A program made the position numbers and the translations under genes. The notes beneath the pieces were generated by a model that saw nothing but the letters and a program-made list of their open reading frames with translations, had not been told where the DNA came from and did not search any database. From Candidatus Pacearchaeota archaeon (GTDB lineage: Archaea > Nanobdellota > Nanobdellia > Pacearchaeales > GW2011-AR1), in contig JAGVXH010000006.1 in NCBI GenBank assembly GCA_018303845.1, positions 1 through 52,488 on the forward strand: a DNA stretch of 52,488 nt, in the 5' to 3' direction. The stretch's first letter is position 1. Each line of letters begins with the position of its first letter. This document shows positions 41,370 to 49,165 of this stretch, piece by piece.

Positions 41370-42563
41370 CTAAAAAGAAACCTTAATTTCGAACATCCCA
41401 CTCCCTATTCCCCCTTCAACATCTCCAGAAACACCAACAAAAAATCCATCTCTAATTTCTAACTCCGAACTCAATCTAAAATTTTCCACGCCACCCACAT
41501 TAGAATACTCAATCAAAACCGAAAGCTGATCTGCATCAACCTCGACAAATAACTTCCTAGAATCATCTTCTCCAGCAACCCCACCACTAACACAAAAACT
41601 CTTCCCACAAACCGCACCTCCAAATTTCTGAACATCCTCACTCTTCTCAACAAATCCATAAACTCCTTCCTTCCCCTCCAGCAACCTATTCACATCAACA
41701 CTCCCTCCAACAAAACTCCCACGTCTAGAAATATCATCACTAAAATTAAACTTACCCCTTCCCCCAAACAACTTCACCAAACCGAAATAACCCTCGCTGT
41801 CAACAAACCCATCCATAATCCCACTTCGAACAACAATTCCCAATCCAGATTCACCCTCAGAAAAGTTTCTAGAAAAACCATAAGCATCAACACCAACATT
41901 CTCTCCAGCAAAAATCCTCTTGCCTAAAACTCCGCCATAAACAACATCACCAAAAGACTTCCCCTTATTCTCAAAAGTCTCCACCTCCATTACACTATCT
42001 TCCAACCCACCAGTTCCAACATCAAGCCGACTTTTCATTTCAGAAAAAAGTTCCTTCCCCTTCGTTTCCACCCCAACATTCCCAAAACCAAAATAACCCT
42101 GATTCTTAAGCCCCCCATTCAAATACAAAACACCTTCCTCTAATTTAATCTTATCCTTAACACCCCTCTCCAAAAGTTCAACATAATAATCTAAAACCCC
42201 ACCACCCCTATTAAAATCATTAACCCTCCCAGAAACATCATGAGCAGGAGAACTCTCATTCAACTTACGCCAAAAATAATCTTTCTTCTCCACGCCATAT
42301 CCAAAATTCGCATTCCCAGATACATGATTTTCCAAAGACAAACTAGGCAAATCAGAAGAAACCTTACTCTCAGAATTAACATAAGCGACCCCATTTTCAA
42401 TCCTAACTCTCGAAGATAAACCACTTTCACCTTTCACCTCCTCAGAAATCGCAGCAACAGGACGAGCTGCCAAAACATAATTCCCATTAGAAACACCGTC
42501 ATATAGCTGCCCAGATGCAACAGAAAGCATACTTACAGCCCCAGCAATAATTTCAATCGTCAT
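41370..42563 (-). CDS. Beta-rich, Gly-rich, probably secreted protein
   Basis: A 397-aa protein starting at Met 42563 (MTIEIIAGAVSMLSVASGQL), a weak signal-like segment. The body alternates polar and hydrophobic residues in many short strands joined by Gly turns (GYFGFGNVGVETKG; SEGYFGLVKLFGGRGKFNF; RKLFVEVDADQLSVLIEYS) and ends GMFEIKVSF. This looks like a beta-barrel or long beta-sheet protein. Bacterial outer-membrane proteins have such an end with a final Phe, but archaea lack BAM machinery, so a surface beta protein is more likely. The family is unknown. Confidence 0.68.
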   Translation of the reverse strand: MTIEIIAGAVSMLSVASGQLYDGVSNGNYVLAARPVAAISEEVKGESGLSSRVRIENGVAYVNSESKVSSDLPSLSLENHVSGNANFGYGVEKKDYFWRKLNESSPAHDVSGRVNDFNRGGGVLDYYVELLERGVKDKIKLEEGVLYLNGGLKNQGYFGFGNVGVETKGKELFSEMKSRLDVGTGGLEDSVMEVETFENKGKSFGDVVYGGVLGKRIFAGENVGVDAYGFSRNFSEGESGLGIVVRSGIMDGFVDSEGYFGLVKLFGGRGKFNFSDDISRRGSFVGGSVDVNRLLEGKEGVYGFVEKSEDVQKFGGAVCGKSFCVSGGVAGEDDSRKLFVEVDADQLSVLIEYSNVGGVENFRLSSELEIRDGFFVGVSGDVEGGIGSGMFEIKVSF

Positions 42564-42639
42564 TCCGAAATGACATAGTAACATTACTTAAACCTTACTC
42601 ATCCAAAAATCTTAAAAACCATACAACTCTCCAATCCTC

Positions 42640-42678
42640 ATGACTACAAACCTAGCAATCCCAATCCAGAAAAACTAA
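42640..42678 (+). CDS. Possible 12-codon upstream ORF of deoxyhypusine synthase
   Basis: The frame is MTTNLAIPIQKN then TAA. Its ATG lies 25 bases after a TATA (cttaaaaacc, 42611-42620), so a leaderless mRNA would start on it. The synthase ATG follows 22 bases after its stop, in the same frame and with a similar start (MTTNNNP). It may be a leader peptide or chance. Confidence 0.3.
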   Translation: MTTNLAIPIQKN

Positions 42679-42699
42679 ACCTAGTCACAACTATATCTA

Positions 42700-43662
42700 A
42701 TGACAACAAACAATAACCCCGCAGAAAATATATTAAAAAAATCCGTTGAGTTCGACGGCCCATCAGTAAAAGGCTACGATTTCAACAACGGAGTAGACTT
42801 TGAAAAAATCCTAGACAGCTTCGCCACGACAGGAGCTCAAAGCACAAATCTAGCAAAAGCCTTCGACATCATAAAAGAAATGCGAGAACAAAAGGCCTTC
42901 ATCTACTTCGGCTACACATCAAGCATGGTCTCATCAGGACTAAGAGATATCTTCCGCTACCTCGTAGAGCATAAAATGGTAGACCTAATCGTAACAACTG
43001 CCGGAGCAATAGAAGAAGACTTCATAAAATGCTTCGACGATTTCAAAATTGGCTCATTTAATATGGATGGTTCAATCCTCAGAGACAAAGGACTAAACAG
43101 AATAGGAAACATGATAGTTCCAAATTCAAGGTATACCAAATTCGAAGATTGGGTCCTTCCAATTCTTGAGAAATACAAAGACGAGAAATTAACCCCAAGC
43201 AAACTAATAAACCTACTGGGAAAAGAAATTAACAATAAAGACTCAATATACTACTGGGCACACAAAAACGACATCCCAGTCTTCGCACCAGCCTTACTCG
43301 ACGGGTCCCTAGGCGACATGATCTACTTCTACAAAAATAAAAATCCTTCTTTCTCAATAGAGATAACAGACGACATGGTAGAAATGAATAATTCATCTCT
43401 AGGAAAAGAAAAAACAGGAATGCTTATTCTGGGTTCAGGTGTAGTAAAACACCACATCTGCAATGCAAACCTCTATCGAAACGGAGCCGATTACGCAGTC
43501 TACATAAACACGGCACAAGAATATGACGCCTCCGACGCAGGAGCAACTCCAGATGAAGCAATCTCATGGGGCAAAATCTCGCAAACGGCAAAATCAGTAA
43601 AAGTCCACGGAGACGCGACAATAATTTTCCCATTAATAGTAGCTAAATGCTTTAAAAAATAA
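42700..43662 (+). CDS. dys: Deoxyhypusine synthase
   Basis: A 320-aa NAD-dependent enzyme that transfers the butylamine group of spermidine to one Lys of aIF5A. FIYFGYTSSMVSSGLRD and IVTTAGAIEED form the NAD site; HKNDIPVFAPALLDGSLGD is the conserved active-site stretch including the Lys; LGSGVVKHHICNANL and ADYAVYINTAQEYDASDAGA (in part) follow. It is full length. Its presence implies hypusine or deoxyhypusine modification of aIF5A, which lies outside the window. Confidence 0.96.
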   Translation: MTTNNNPAENILKKSVEFDGPSVKGYDFNNGVDFEKILDSFATTGAQSTNLAKAFDIIKEMREQKAFIYFGYTSSMVSSGLRDIFRYLVEHKMVDLIVTTAGAIEEDFIKCFDDFKIGSFNMDGSILRDKGLNRIGNMIVPNSRYTKFEDWVLPILEKYKDEKLTPSKLINLLGKEINNKDSIYYWAHKNDIPVFAPALLDGSLGDMIYFYKNKNPSFSIEITDDMVEMNNSSLGKEKTGMLILGSGVVKHHICNANLYRNGADYAVYINTAQEYDASDAGATPDEAISWGKISQTAKSVKVHGDATIIFPLIVAKCFKK

Positions 43663-43687
43663 AAAACCTTTTTAATGCAAAAATTTC

Positions 43688-43813
43688 CTATCCCTTAATT
43701 ACCTTTAAACTGCCTTCAATGAAAAACATTCGTCTAGCAATCTCCGCAGAGTTAGAAACTCCTCGCGACTCCAAACGACGAAACATTTCTCTTGCCCGTT
43801 CCAATTTGTCCAT
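43688..43813 (-). CDS. 41-aa small protein
   Basis: It reads MDKLERAREMFRRLESRGVS and ends SLKVIKG. The ATG at 43813 has a strong GGGAGG upstream. It is helical with a helix-turn-like NSAEIARRMFF. It follows the RHH regulator gene by 43 bases on the same strand and may be its partner. No family is recognised. Confidence 0.5.
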   Translation of the reverse strand: MDKLERAREMFRRLESRGVSNSAEIARRMFFIEGSLKVIKG

Positions 43814-43856
43814 TTTTCCTCCCATTTTTTAATTATAAGGAAAAGCGACAAGCTCC

Positions 43857-44048
43857 CTACTTGCCACTCTCCAAATTCACGCCCTTTTCCTCCAGAAGCT
43901 GCATCACCGCAGTATCGACAAAATTCCTCTTAGAGGGAAACTTTATCCTCATCTTCTTATCAGAAATATAATCCCCAACAGCCTTATCCAGCCATCGACT
44001 AATCCTAACCGCCGTATCATTTCTCTTGTTACTGATTACCATAAACAT
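43857..44048 (-). CDS. Ribbon-helix-helix DNA-binding regulator
   Basis: A 63-aa protein. The start is Met at 44048, 25 bases after a TATA (CTTTTATATAG), so it is leaderless. The N-terminal strand is followed by helices DTAVRISRWLDKAVGDYI and FPSKRNFVDTAVMQLLEEKG, matching the pattern of CopG/Arc-type RHH regulators (the SKRNFVDTAV turn). It probably binds DNA as a dimer. Its target could be its own promoter. Confidence 0.68.
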   Translation of the reverse strand: MFMVISNKRNDTAVRISRWLDKAVGDYISDKKMRIKFPSKRNFVDTAVMQLLEEKGVNLESGK

Positions 44049-44099
44049 ATCATTGGTAACCAAGACTATATAAAAGTTTCTATCTAAAAAATATAAAAA

Positions 44100-44450
44100 T
44101 TAATTCAAATCTTCTATTCCTTTTCTATTGCTATTTCCTAATCTTTCAAATTTACGAAAAGCCAAAAGTTCGTAATCCAAATTTGACTGAATCAAATAAG
44201 ACTCACCACTCTCTTTTACATCTGCAACAAAATTATAAGTATTCACAAGAACTCCCTTAACAGAACAAATATTTGATGAACTAATAGAAGGAGTTCCAAA
44301 CACTCCCTTCCCATCAAACCTAGAAATCTCAATATCTTTAGCCTTAACCCCAAGCTTCTTCGCAAGAGACTTTTTCAATCCCCAATACTCAGGATCCCCT
44401 TCGCCACGAGAAAACATTCCACCAACATACTTTTCAAACCAATCAATCAT
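44100..44450 (-). CDS. Hypothetical 116-aa protein
   Basis: The start is Met at 44450 (MIDWFEKYVGGMFSRGEGDP), with a TATA (GTTTAAAAAGT) 27 bases upstream. KSLAKKLGVKAKDIEISRFD and VLVNTYNFVADVKESGESYL give an alpha/beta pattern with two Cys-free strands. The family is unknown. Confidence 0.6.
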   Translation of the reverse strand: MIDWFEKYVGGMFSRGEGDPEYWGLKKSLAKKLGVKAKDIEISRFDGKGVFGTPSISSSNICSVKGVLVNTYNFVADVKESGESYLIQSNLDYELLAFRKFERLGNSNRKGIEDLN

Positions 44451-44504
44451 AAACAAAAACAAAAAAACCACTTTTTAAACATTCACATTCTCAAGAAAAA
44501 CAAA

Positions 44505-44795
44505 TCACCAAGCAACACTCTTCGGTTCCCGCCTAACATATTCAAAATCCCCAACCAACTCAAAAACCTCAATCGAAGTCTCAATCTGATCATCAAAATA
44601 CCGAACCTGATATTCCCTCTCGTTCGCTGGATTATAAACCTCAATAATCATCTCATTCGTATCCTTATGCGCCATAAACAAAAACTGACTATCCACAATC
44701 ATCTCACTCCCATTAATAAAAAACTTATCTCCCTTCACAAGCTTACCCAAAGGCTTGCTCTGCTTTTCAATCTTCAACGCAACGAATTCTTCCAT
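44505..44795 (-). CDS. Hypothetical 96-aa protein
   Basis: The start is Met at 44795 (MEEFVALKIEKQSKPLGKLV), with a TATA (ATATTTATAAG) 27 bases upstream. It is a small beta protein with FFINGSEMIVDSQFLFMAHK and EVYNPANEREYQVRYFDDQI. The family is unknown. Confidence 0.6.
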   Translation of the reverse strand: MEEFVALKIEKQSKPLGKLVKGDKFFINGSEMIVDSQFLFMAHKDTNEMIIEVYNPANEREYQVRYFDDQIETSIEVFELVGDFEYVRREPKSVAW

Positions 44796-44846
44796 AATCA
44801 CAATAGCACTTTGCAACTTATAAATATTTACATAAACAAAAGAACA

Positions 44847-45062
44847 TTAAAAAAATTCTTTAATCAAATTCTCTATTCCGCCTACCGCCTCTAACCTCTT
44901 AACTGCATCTCGAACCTCAACAGGCACAACTGCATCATACAAACTAGACACTCTATGATTAACTTCATATCCAGTTCCAGTCAAAGATTCCTCTGCCCCA
45001 ATTTCCTTCGCCGCAACAATCATAGCCGCGACCTCTTCTATCTGCTTCACATTATATGCCAT
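44847..45062 (-). CDS. Hypothetical 71-aa helical protein
   Basis: It begins MAYNVKQIEEVAAMIVAAKE, with two or three helices, and ends VGGIENLIKEFF. A TATA (TTTTTATAAAGG) lies 26 bases upstream, so it is leaderless. The family is unknown. Confidence 0.6.
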   Translation of the reverse strand: MAYNVKQIEEVAAMIVAAKEIGAEESLTGTGYEVNHRVSSLYDAVVPVEVRDAVKRLEAVGGIENLIKEFF

Positions 45063-45112
45063 AGCAAAAAACTCATTAATTTTCCTTTATAAAAATTATT
45101 ATCCTAAACTAT

Positions 45113-46567
45113 CTAATAAGTCCGCCCAACCCAAAGAAAATACTCAGCCTTCTTGGAACAAACAACACAATGTTTACCCTTGACAGAACCCCTAGCAGAA
45201 TCAACAAATAAACTCTTTAGCCCAGGAAGAATTTCCTTTAACTTATCCTCACAAGCCTCATTTTTACAAAACGGAACCTTAACCATATTTTTATCCTTAA
45301 CAAGCCCAACAACCTCATCAATATTCTCGCCAGATTTCATCCTGCTATCTAACAATTTCTTAGCCGCATCATAAAGCTCTTTTTGCATCTCTTCCAAAAT
45401 CTCGAGCAACCTAACCTTCAAGTCTCCGAATAAAACAGACACCTTTTCACCAGAATTTCTCTTAACAACAACAACTTGCCCCTTCTCCAAATCTTTCGGC
45501 CCAACCTCAATCCTAAGTGGTATACCCTTAAGCTCCCATTCCGCAAATTTACGACCAGGAGAAACATCTGCCCTCAAATCAGATAAAGGAGCAAATTCCT
45601 TCAATTCATTTTTCAACTCCTCAACTTTCGCCAAAACTTCAGCCCTAGAATCTTCAAACAAAATAGGAACAATAACAATCTTATTCTTCGACAACTTAGG
45701 CGGAATCACTAAACCTTTATCATCCGAATGAACTGTGAACATTGTCCCAAGCATCCGTGTCGTAACCGCCCAAGTATTTTGATAAACATAATCTTCCTTC
45801 TCATCTTTGCCTAAAAACTTAATATCATACGCCTTAGAAAAATTCTGTCCATCATAATGGAAACAAGGTCCCTCAATAACTCGCCCATTAGGTAACATAT
45901 AATGAATCTTTTCCGTAGAAACAGCCCCTGCAAACTTTTCCTTCTCCGTCTTCATCCCAGCCACACCAGGCAAAGCCATCATCTCGCCAACAACTTTATC
46001 ATAAATTCCTATTATATCATTTCGCTCATTCAAAGCCTCTTCAGCACTAGCAAAAACACTATGCCCCTCATTCCATTGAAATTCTCTCGTTCTAAAAAAC
46101 GGCACAGGATTCTTAAATTCCCAACGGATAACCGAATTCCACTGATTATATCTCATCGGCAAATCATTATAACTTCGAATCCACTTAGCATACGAATCAT
46201 AAATAATCGCTTCACTCGTCGGCCGAATCGCCAACCTTTCACTAAGCTCGCTATTCCCAGCATGCGTCACCCAAGCAACCTCAGGAGCAAACCCTTCAAC
46301 ATGATCCGCTTCCTTCAACAACAAGCTCTCAGGAATCAGCATAGGAAAACTCACATTCTCAACACCAGACTCCCTAAACAAATCATCCGTCGCCCGAACA
46401 AACTTATCCCAAATCCACTGCGACTTCGGCCTAAAAACGATACAGCCAGAAACCTTCGTATAATCCGCAAGCTCCGCCTTAATCATCAACTGTTGATACC
46501 ATTCACTAAAATCATCTTCCTTCTTAACAGTAAGCCCTTCCTTCGAAATCTTCGTACTCTCAACCAT
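45113..46567 (-). CDS. proS: Prolyl-tRNA synthetase, archaeal/eukaryotic type
   Basis: A 484-aa class II synthetase. The start is Met at 46567, with a TATA (ATTTTATAAG) 26 bases upstream. Motif 1 is FPMLIPESLL; motif 2 FRTREFQWNEGHSVF; Pro recognition RPTSEAIIYDSYAKW; motif 3 and the anticodon domain KGIPLRIEVGPKDLEKGQ. The C-terminal zinc domain has CKNEACEDKL with GKHCVVCSKKA and the typical end GRTY. It is full length, with no editing insertion. Confidence 0.96.
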   Translation of the reverse strand: MVESTKISKEGLTVKKEDDFSEWYQQLMIKAELADYTKVSGCIVFRPKSQWIWDKFVRATDDLFRESGVENVSFPMLIPESLLLKEADHVEGFAPEVAWVTHAGNSELSERLAIRPTSEAIIYDSYAKWIRSYNDLPMRYNQWNSVIRWEFKNPVPFFRTREFQWNEGHSVFASAEEALNERNDIIGIYDKVVGEMMALPGVAGMKTEKEKFAGAVSTEKIHYMLPNGRVIEGPCFHYDGQNFSKAYDIKFLGKDEKEDYVYQNTWAVTTRMLGTMFTVHSDDKGLVIPPKLSKNKIVIVPILFEDSRAEVLAKVEELKNELKEFAPLSDLRADVSPGRKFAEWELKGIPLRIEVGPKDLEKGQVVVVKRNSGEKVSVLFGDLKVRLLEILEEMQKELYDAAKKLLDSRMKSGENIDEVVGLVKDKNMVKVPFCKNEACEDKLKEILPGLKSLFVDSARGSVKGKHCVVCSKKAEYFLWVGRTY

Positions 46568-46644
46568 GCCAATCAAAAGCAAACCCTAACTTATAAAATT
46601 AACTAACCCCAAAACTTAAATCCAGAAAACCCTAACAAAATATA

Positions 46645-47334
46645 ATGGAACGCCTTCAAAAAATCATAGCCAACTCCGGCTACTGCTCAAGACGAAAAGC
46701 CGAAGAACTTCTCGAACAAGGAAAAGTAACCCTAAACGGCATTCCAGCAAAACTAGGCGACAAAGCAACGCCAGAAGACAATATAACAATAAACGGCAAA
46801 CCTATAAACACAACAGAAAAAAACCGATACTTCATCCTCAACAAACCCAAAGAAATTCTCGTAACAAAAACCGATCCAAAAAACCGCCGAACAATCTACA
46901 ACCTAAAAGCCATTTCAAATCTAGGACTAAACTTAAACTACGTAGGCAGATTAGACGCCATGTCAGAGGGACTCTTAATCCTAACAAACGACGGCGACCT
47001 AATCCAAAAACTAACCCACCCAAAACACGACATAACAAAAACTTACCAACTCCGAACCGATCCAGTAATAACAAAACAACACATCACAGACCTAAAAGAA
47101 GGTATACTTATCGACGAAAGAAAATTTTTCGCAGAAATCACAAACAAAAATAACAACACCTTCCACATATCAATTAGCGAAGGCAGAAACAGAATAATCA
47201 GAAGAGTCCTAGAAAAATTAAACTACAAAATCTTCGAACTTAAAAGAATCCAAATTGCAAACATAAAACTTGGAGACTTACAACCAGGCGAAATAAAAGA
47301 AATATCAAAAGAAGATATTCTTAATTTAAAATAA
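46645..47334 (+). CDS. RsuA/RluB-family rRNA pseudouridine synthase
   Basis: A 229-aa protein. An S4 RNA-binding domain (MERLQKIIANSGYCSRRKAE) precedes the catalytic domain, with the active Asp in YVGRLDAMSEGLLILTNDG and the conserved ISISEGRNRIIRRVLEKLN. The family is bacterial and uncommon in archaea, so transfer is likely. A TATA-like aacttaaatcc 26 bases before the ATG suggests a leaderless gene. Which rRNA site it modifies cannot be told. Confidence 0.92.
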   Translation: MERLQKIIANSGYCSRRKAEELLEQGKVTLNGIPAKLGDKATPEDNITINGKPINTTEKNRYFILNKPKEILVTKTDPKNRRTIYNLKAISNLGLNLNYVGRLDAMSEGLLILTNDGDLIQKLTHPKHDITKTYQLRTDPVITKQHITDLKEGILIDERKFFAEITNKNNNTFHISISEGRNRIIRRVLEKLNYKIFELKRIQIANIKLGDLQPGEIKEISKEDILNLK

Positions 47335-47341
47335 CAAAAAA
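47329..47341 (-). terminator. T-run terminator after tRNA-Arg
   Basis: On the minus strand the tRNA is followed directly by TTTTTTGTTATTTT, the usual archaeal T-rich stop signal. Confidence 0.5.
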
Positions 47342-47413
47342 CGAGCTCGGGAAGAATTGAACTCCCATCCCCAGGGCCGAAACCTGGTATTCTATCCATT
47401 AAACTACGAGCTC
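47342..47413 (-). tRNA. tRNA-Arg (anticodon TCG)
   Basis: Seventy-two bases with a full cloverleaf: acceptor GAGCTCG/CGAGCTC with discriminator G; D arm GTTT/GAAT with GG in the loop; anticodon stem CCAGG/CCTGG with loop TTTCGGC (anticodon TCG, reads CGA); T arm GGGAG/CTTCC with loop TTCAATT. There is no intron and CCA is not encoded. A TATA (CTTATAAAATC) lies about 32 bases upstream and a T run follows. Confidence 0.95.
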
Positions 47414-47474
47414 ATCGATAACATAACAATTTAATCTGATTTTATAAGATTAACTACTAACCCAAATCAAATCA

Positions 47475-48884
47475 CTATAATTTCCCACTGCCAATTAAAT
47501 TCTTAATAGAACTTATCTCAACGAAACTAGCCCCATGCTCAACTCCATAATTCCCAGCCAAAACAACAACCAAATCCTCCTCCGAAAAATCCGCCCTCTT
47601 AAGCAAAGTCCCAAGCGACAACCCAACAAAATCATCCCCCATAGTTTCCTTATCCATATACGCCGAATAAACCCCATAAGATAAAGCAAGTTTCCGAACA
47701 ACCATTTCATCATAGCACTCACAAAAAATCAATTTATCCCCTCGAAAAGCCGACAAATACCGCGCTGTCCGACCACTTGTACTATCACAAACAATCGCCC
47801 GAATCTTCAACTGAGAAGAAGCCAAAACCGCCATCTTCGCCAAAAAAGAAACAATCTCATTACTACCACTTAAAACCGCAAAACGATTAACCTCCTCAAA
47901 CTCCTTCTCAACCTCAAAAGCAATTTTAGACATCATCTTAATCGTCTCAATGGGATACTTCCCAGCAGTTGTCTCATCGCTAGTCATAATCGCATCAGCT
48001 CCAAGTCGAATCGCGTTAGCAACATCACTAACCTCTGCACGAGTCGGACGCGGAGACTCACACATCGACTGCATCATTTGAGTCGCAACAATAACAGGTT
48101 TCCGTCGACGAATACAAGCTTTAATCAAATTACTCTGTGCAAAAGGAACCTTCTCAATGGGAATCTCAACAGCCAAATCACCACGAGCAACCATTACAGC
48201 ATAAGCCTCATCTAAAATATCTTCAATATTATCAAGCCCTTCCTGATTTTCAATCTTCGCAACAACTCCCGTCTTCCCGCCAAACTTCGCAATAATCTCC
48301 TTAACGCCCAAGACATCCGCCTTATTCCTAACAAAAGAATGTGCAATAAAATCAATTCCATTCTCAGCAGCATATTGAATATACTCAATATCTTTAGGAA
48401 TCAGCGATGGATAATTCAAAGAAACATTCGGAACATTAACACTTTTCTTATTTTTAATAACACCATCATTCAAAACTCGCGCAACCAAAACCCCATCAAT
48501 CTTTTCCTCAATCCTCAATTCAACTTTTGCATCGTCCAAATACATTAGCGACCCAACCGGAACATCCGTGACAAACCCATCATAATTAACTAAAACAACA
48601 TCTTTCATCCCAGCCTTATCGGAAAACCTAATAATATCTCCGAACTTAACAGCAATTTCTTTTTCCAAATTCATAACTCGAACCTCGGGTCCCTTTGTAT
48701 CAATCATAATCGCAATTTTTTTAGACACTGCACGAATATTGGCAACAACTTTCTTCGAATCCTCCAAACTCTGATGCGCCGTATTAAGCCTCATCACATT
48801 AACGCCCGACTTGTACAACTCTCGCAGAAATTCCACGTCACAGCGAAGGTCCGATATCGTAGCCACAATCTTAGTTTTTTTCAT
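47475..48884 (-). CDS. pyk: Pyruvate kinase
   Basis: A 469-aa enzyme that makes ATP and pyruvate from phosphoenolpyruvate and ADP. The start is Met at 48884 (MKKTKIVATI) rather than TTG at 48890; a TATA (TTTTATAAAGG) lies just upstream. Motifs: MRLNTAH, MIDTKGPEVR, VVAKIENQEG, MVARGDLAVEI with ATQMMQSM, and MTSDETTAGKYPIETI. A C-terminal domain (IVCDSTSGRTARYLSAFRGD) is present. It is the only central-metabolism enzyme in the window and suggests at least the lower half of glycolysis. Confidence 0.97.
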   Translation of the reverse strand: MKKTKIVATISDLRCDVEFLRELYKSGVNVMRLNTAHQSLEDSKKVVANIRAVSKKIAIMIDTKGPEVRVMNLEKEIAVKFGDIIRFSDKAGMKDVVLVNYDGFVTDVPVGSLMYLDDAKVELRIEEKIDGVLVARVLNDGVIKNKKSVNVPNVSLNYPSLIPKDIEYIQYAAENGIDFIAHSFVRNKADVLGVKEIIAKFGGKTGVVAKIENQEGLDNIEDILDEAYAVMVARGDLAVEIPIEKVPFAQSNLIKACIRRRKPVIVATQMMQSMCESPRPTRAEVSDVANAIRLGADAIMTSDETTAGKYPIETIKMMSKIAFEVEKEFEEVNRFAVLSGSNEIVSFLAKMAVLASSQLKIRAIVCDSTSGRTARYLSAFRGDKLIFCECYDEMVVRKLALSYGVYSAYMDKETMGDDFVGLSLGTLLKRADFSEEDLVVVLAGNYGVEHGASFVEISSIKNLIGSGKL

Positions 48885-48958
48885 ATCCAAAAAACTTTTA
48901 TTCCCTTTATAAAACTAGGCACTACAAATAAATAAAAACAAAGACAATAAAGAGCATT
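48885..48958. promoter_or_regulatory. Divergent promoter of pyruvate kinase and a small gene
   Basis: ctttataaaac (48906-48916) can serve as a TATA in both directions. It is about 26 bases from the pyruvate kinase start, and the plus-strand gene begins 45 bases away. Confidence 0.4.
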
Positions 48959-49165
48959 ATGAAAACACCCCAAATAGACCTCATCAAAAAAAATTCTCTA
49001 GTCTTCATATGCCAAAATCTTCCATACGAAAAAACAATATTAGAAGAAAACGGATTTTGTCAAGAAACAAATCCAAGTTGCAAATACTACGAAACAAAAA
49101 CATCAATATGTAAGAAAAAAACCTATACACCGACAAAATCTCTTTTAGAATATTTTACCGACTAA
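48959..49165 (+). CDS. 68-aa Cys-containing small protein
   Basis: It begins MKTPQIDLIKKNSLVFICQN and has five Cys (FICQNL, NGFCQETNPSCKYYETK, SICKKK). This could be a small metal-binding fold. The family is unknown. Its end overlaps the convergent zinc-cluster gene by 11 bases. Confidence 0.6.
   Translation: MKTPQIDLIKKNSLVFICQNLPYEKTILEENGFCQETNPSCKYYETKTSICKKKTYTPTKSLLEYFTD

Noticed and set aside
41370-42563. True bacterial outer-membrane porin
   Set aside because: The pattern is suggestive but there is no clear signal peptide or other envelope gene of that type, so no such call was made.
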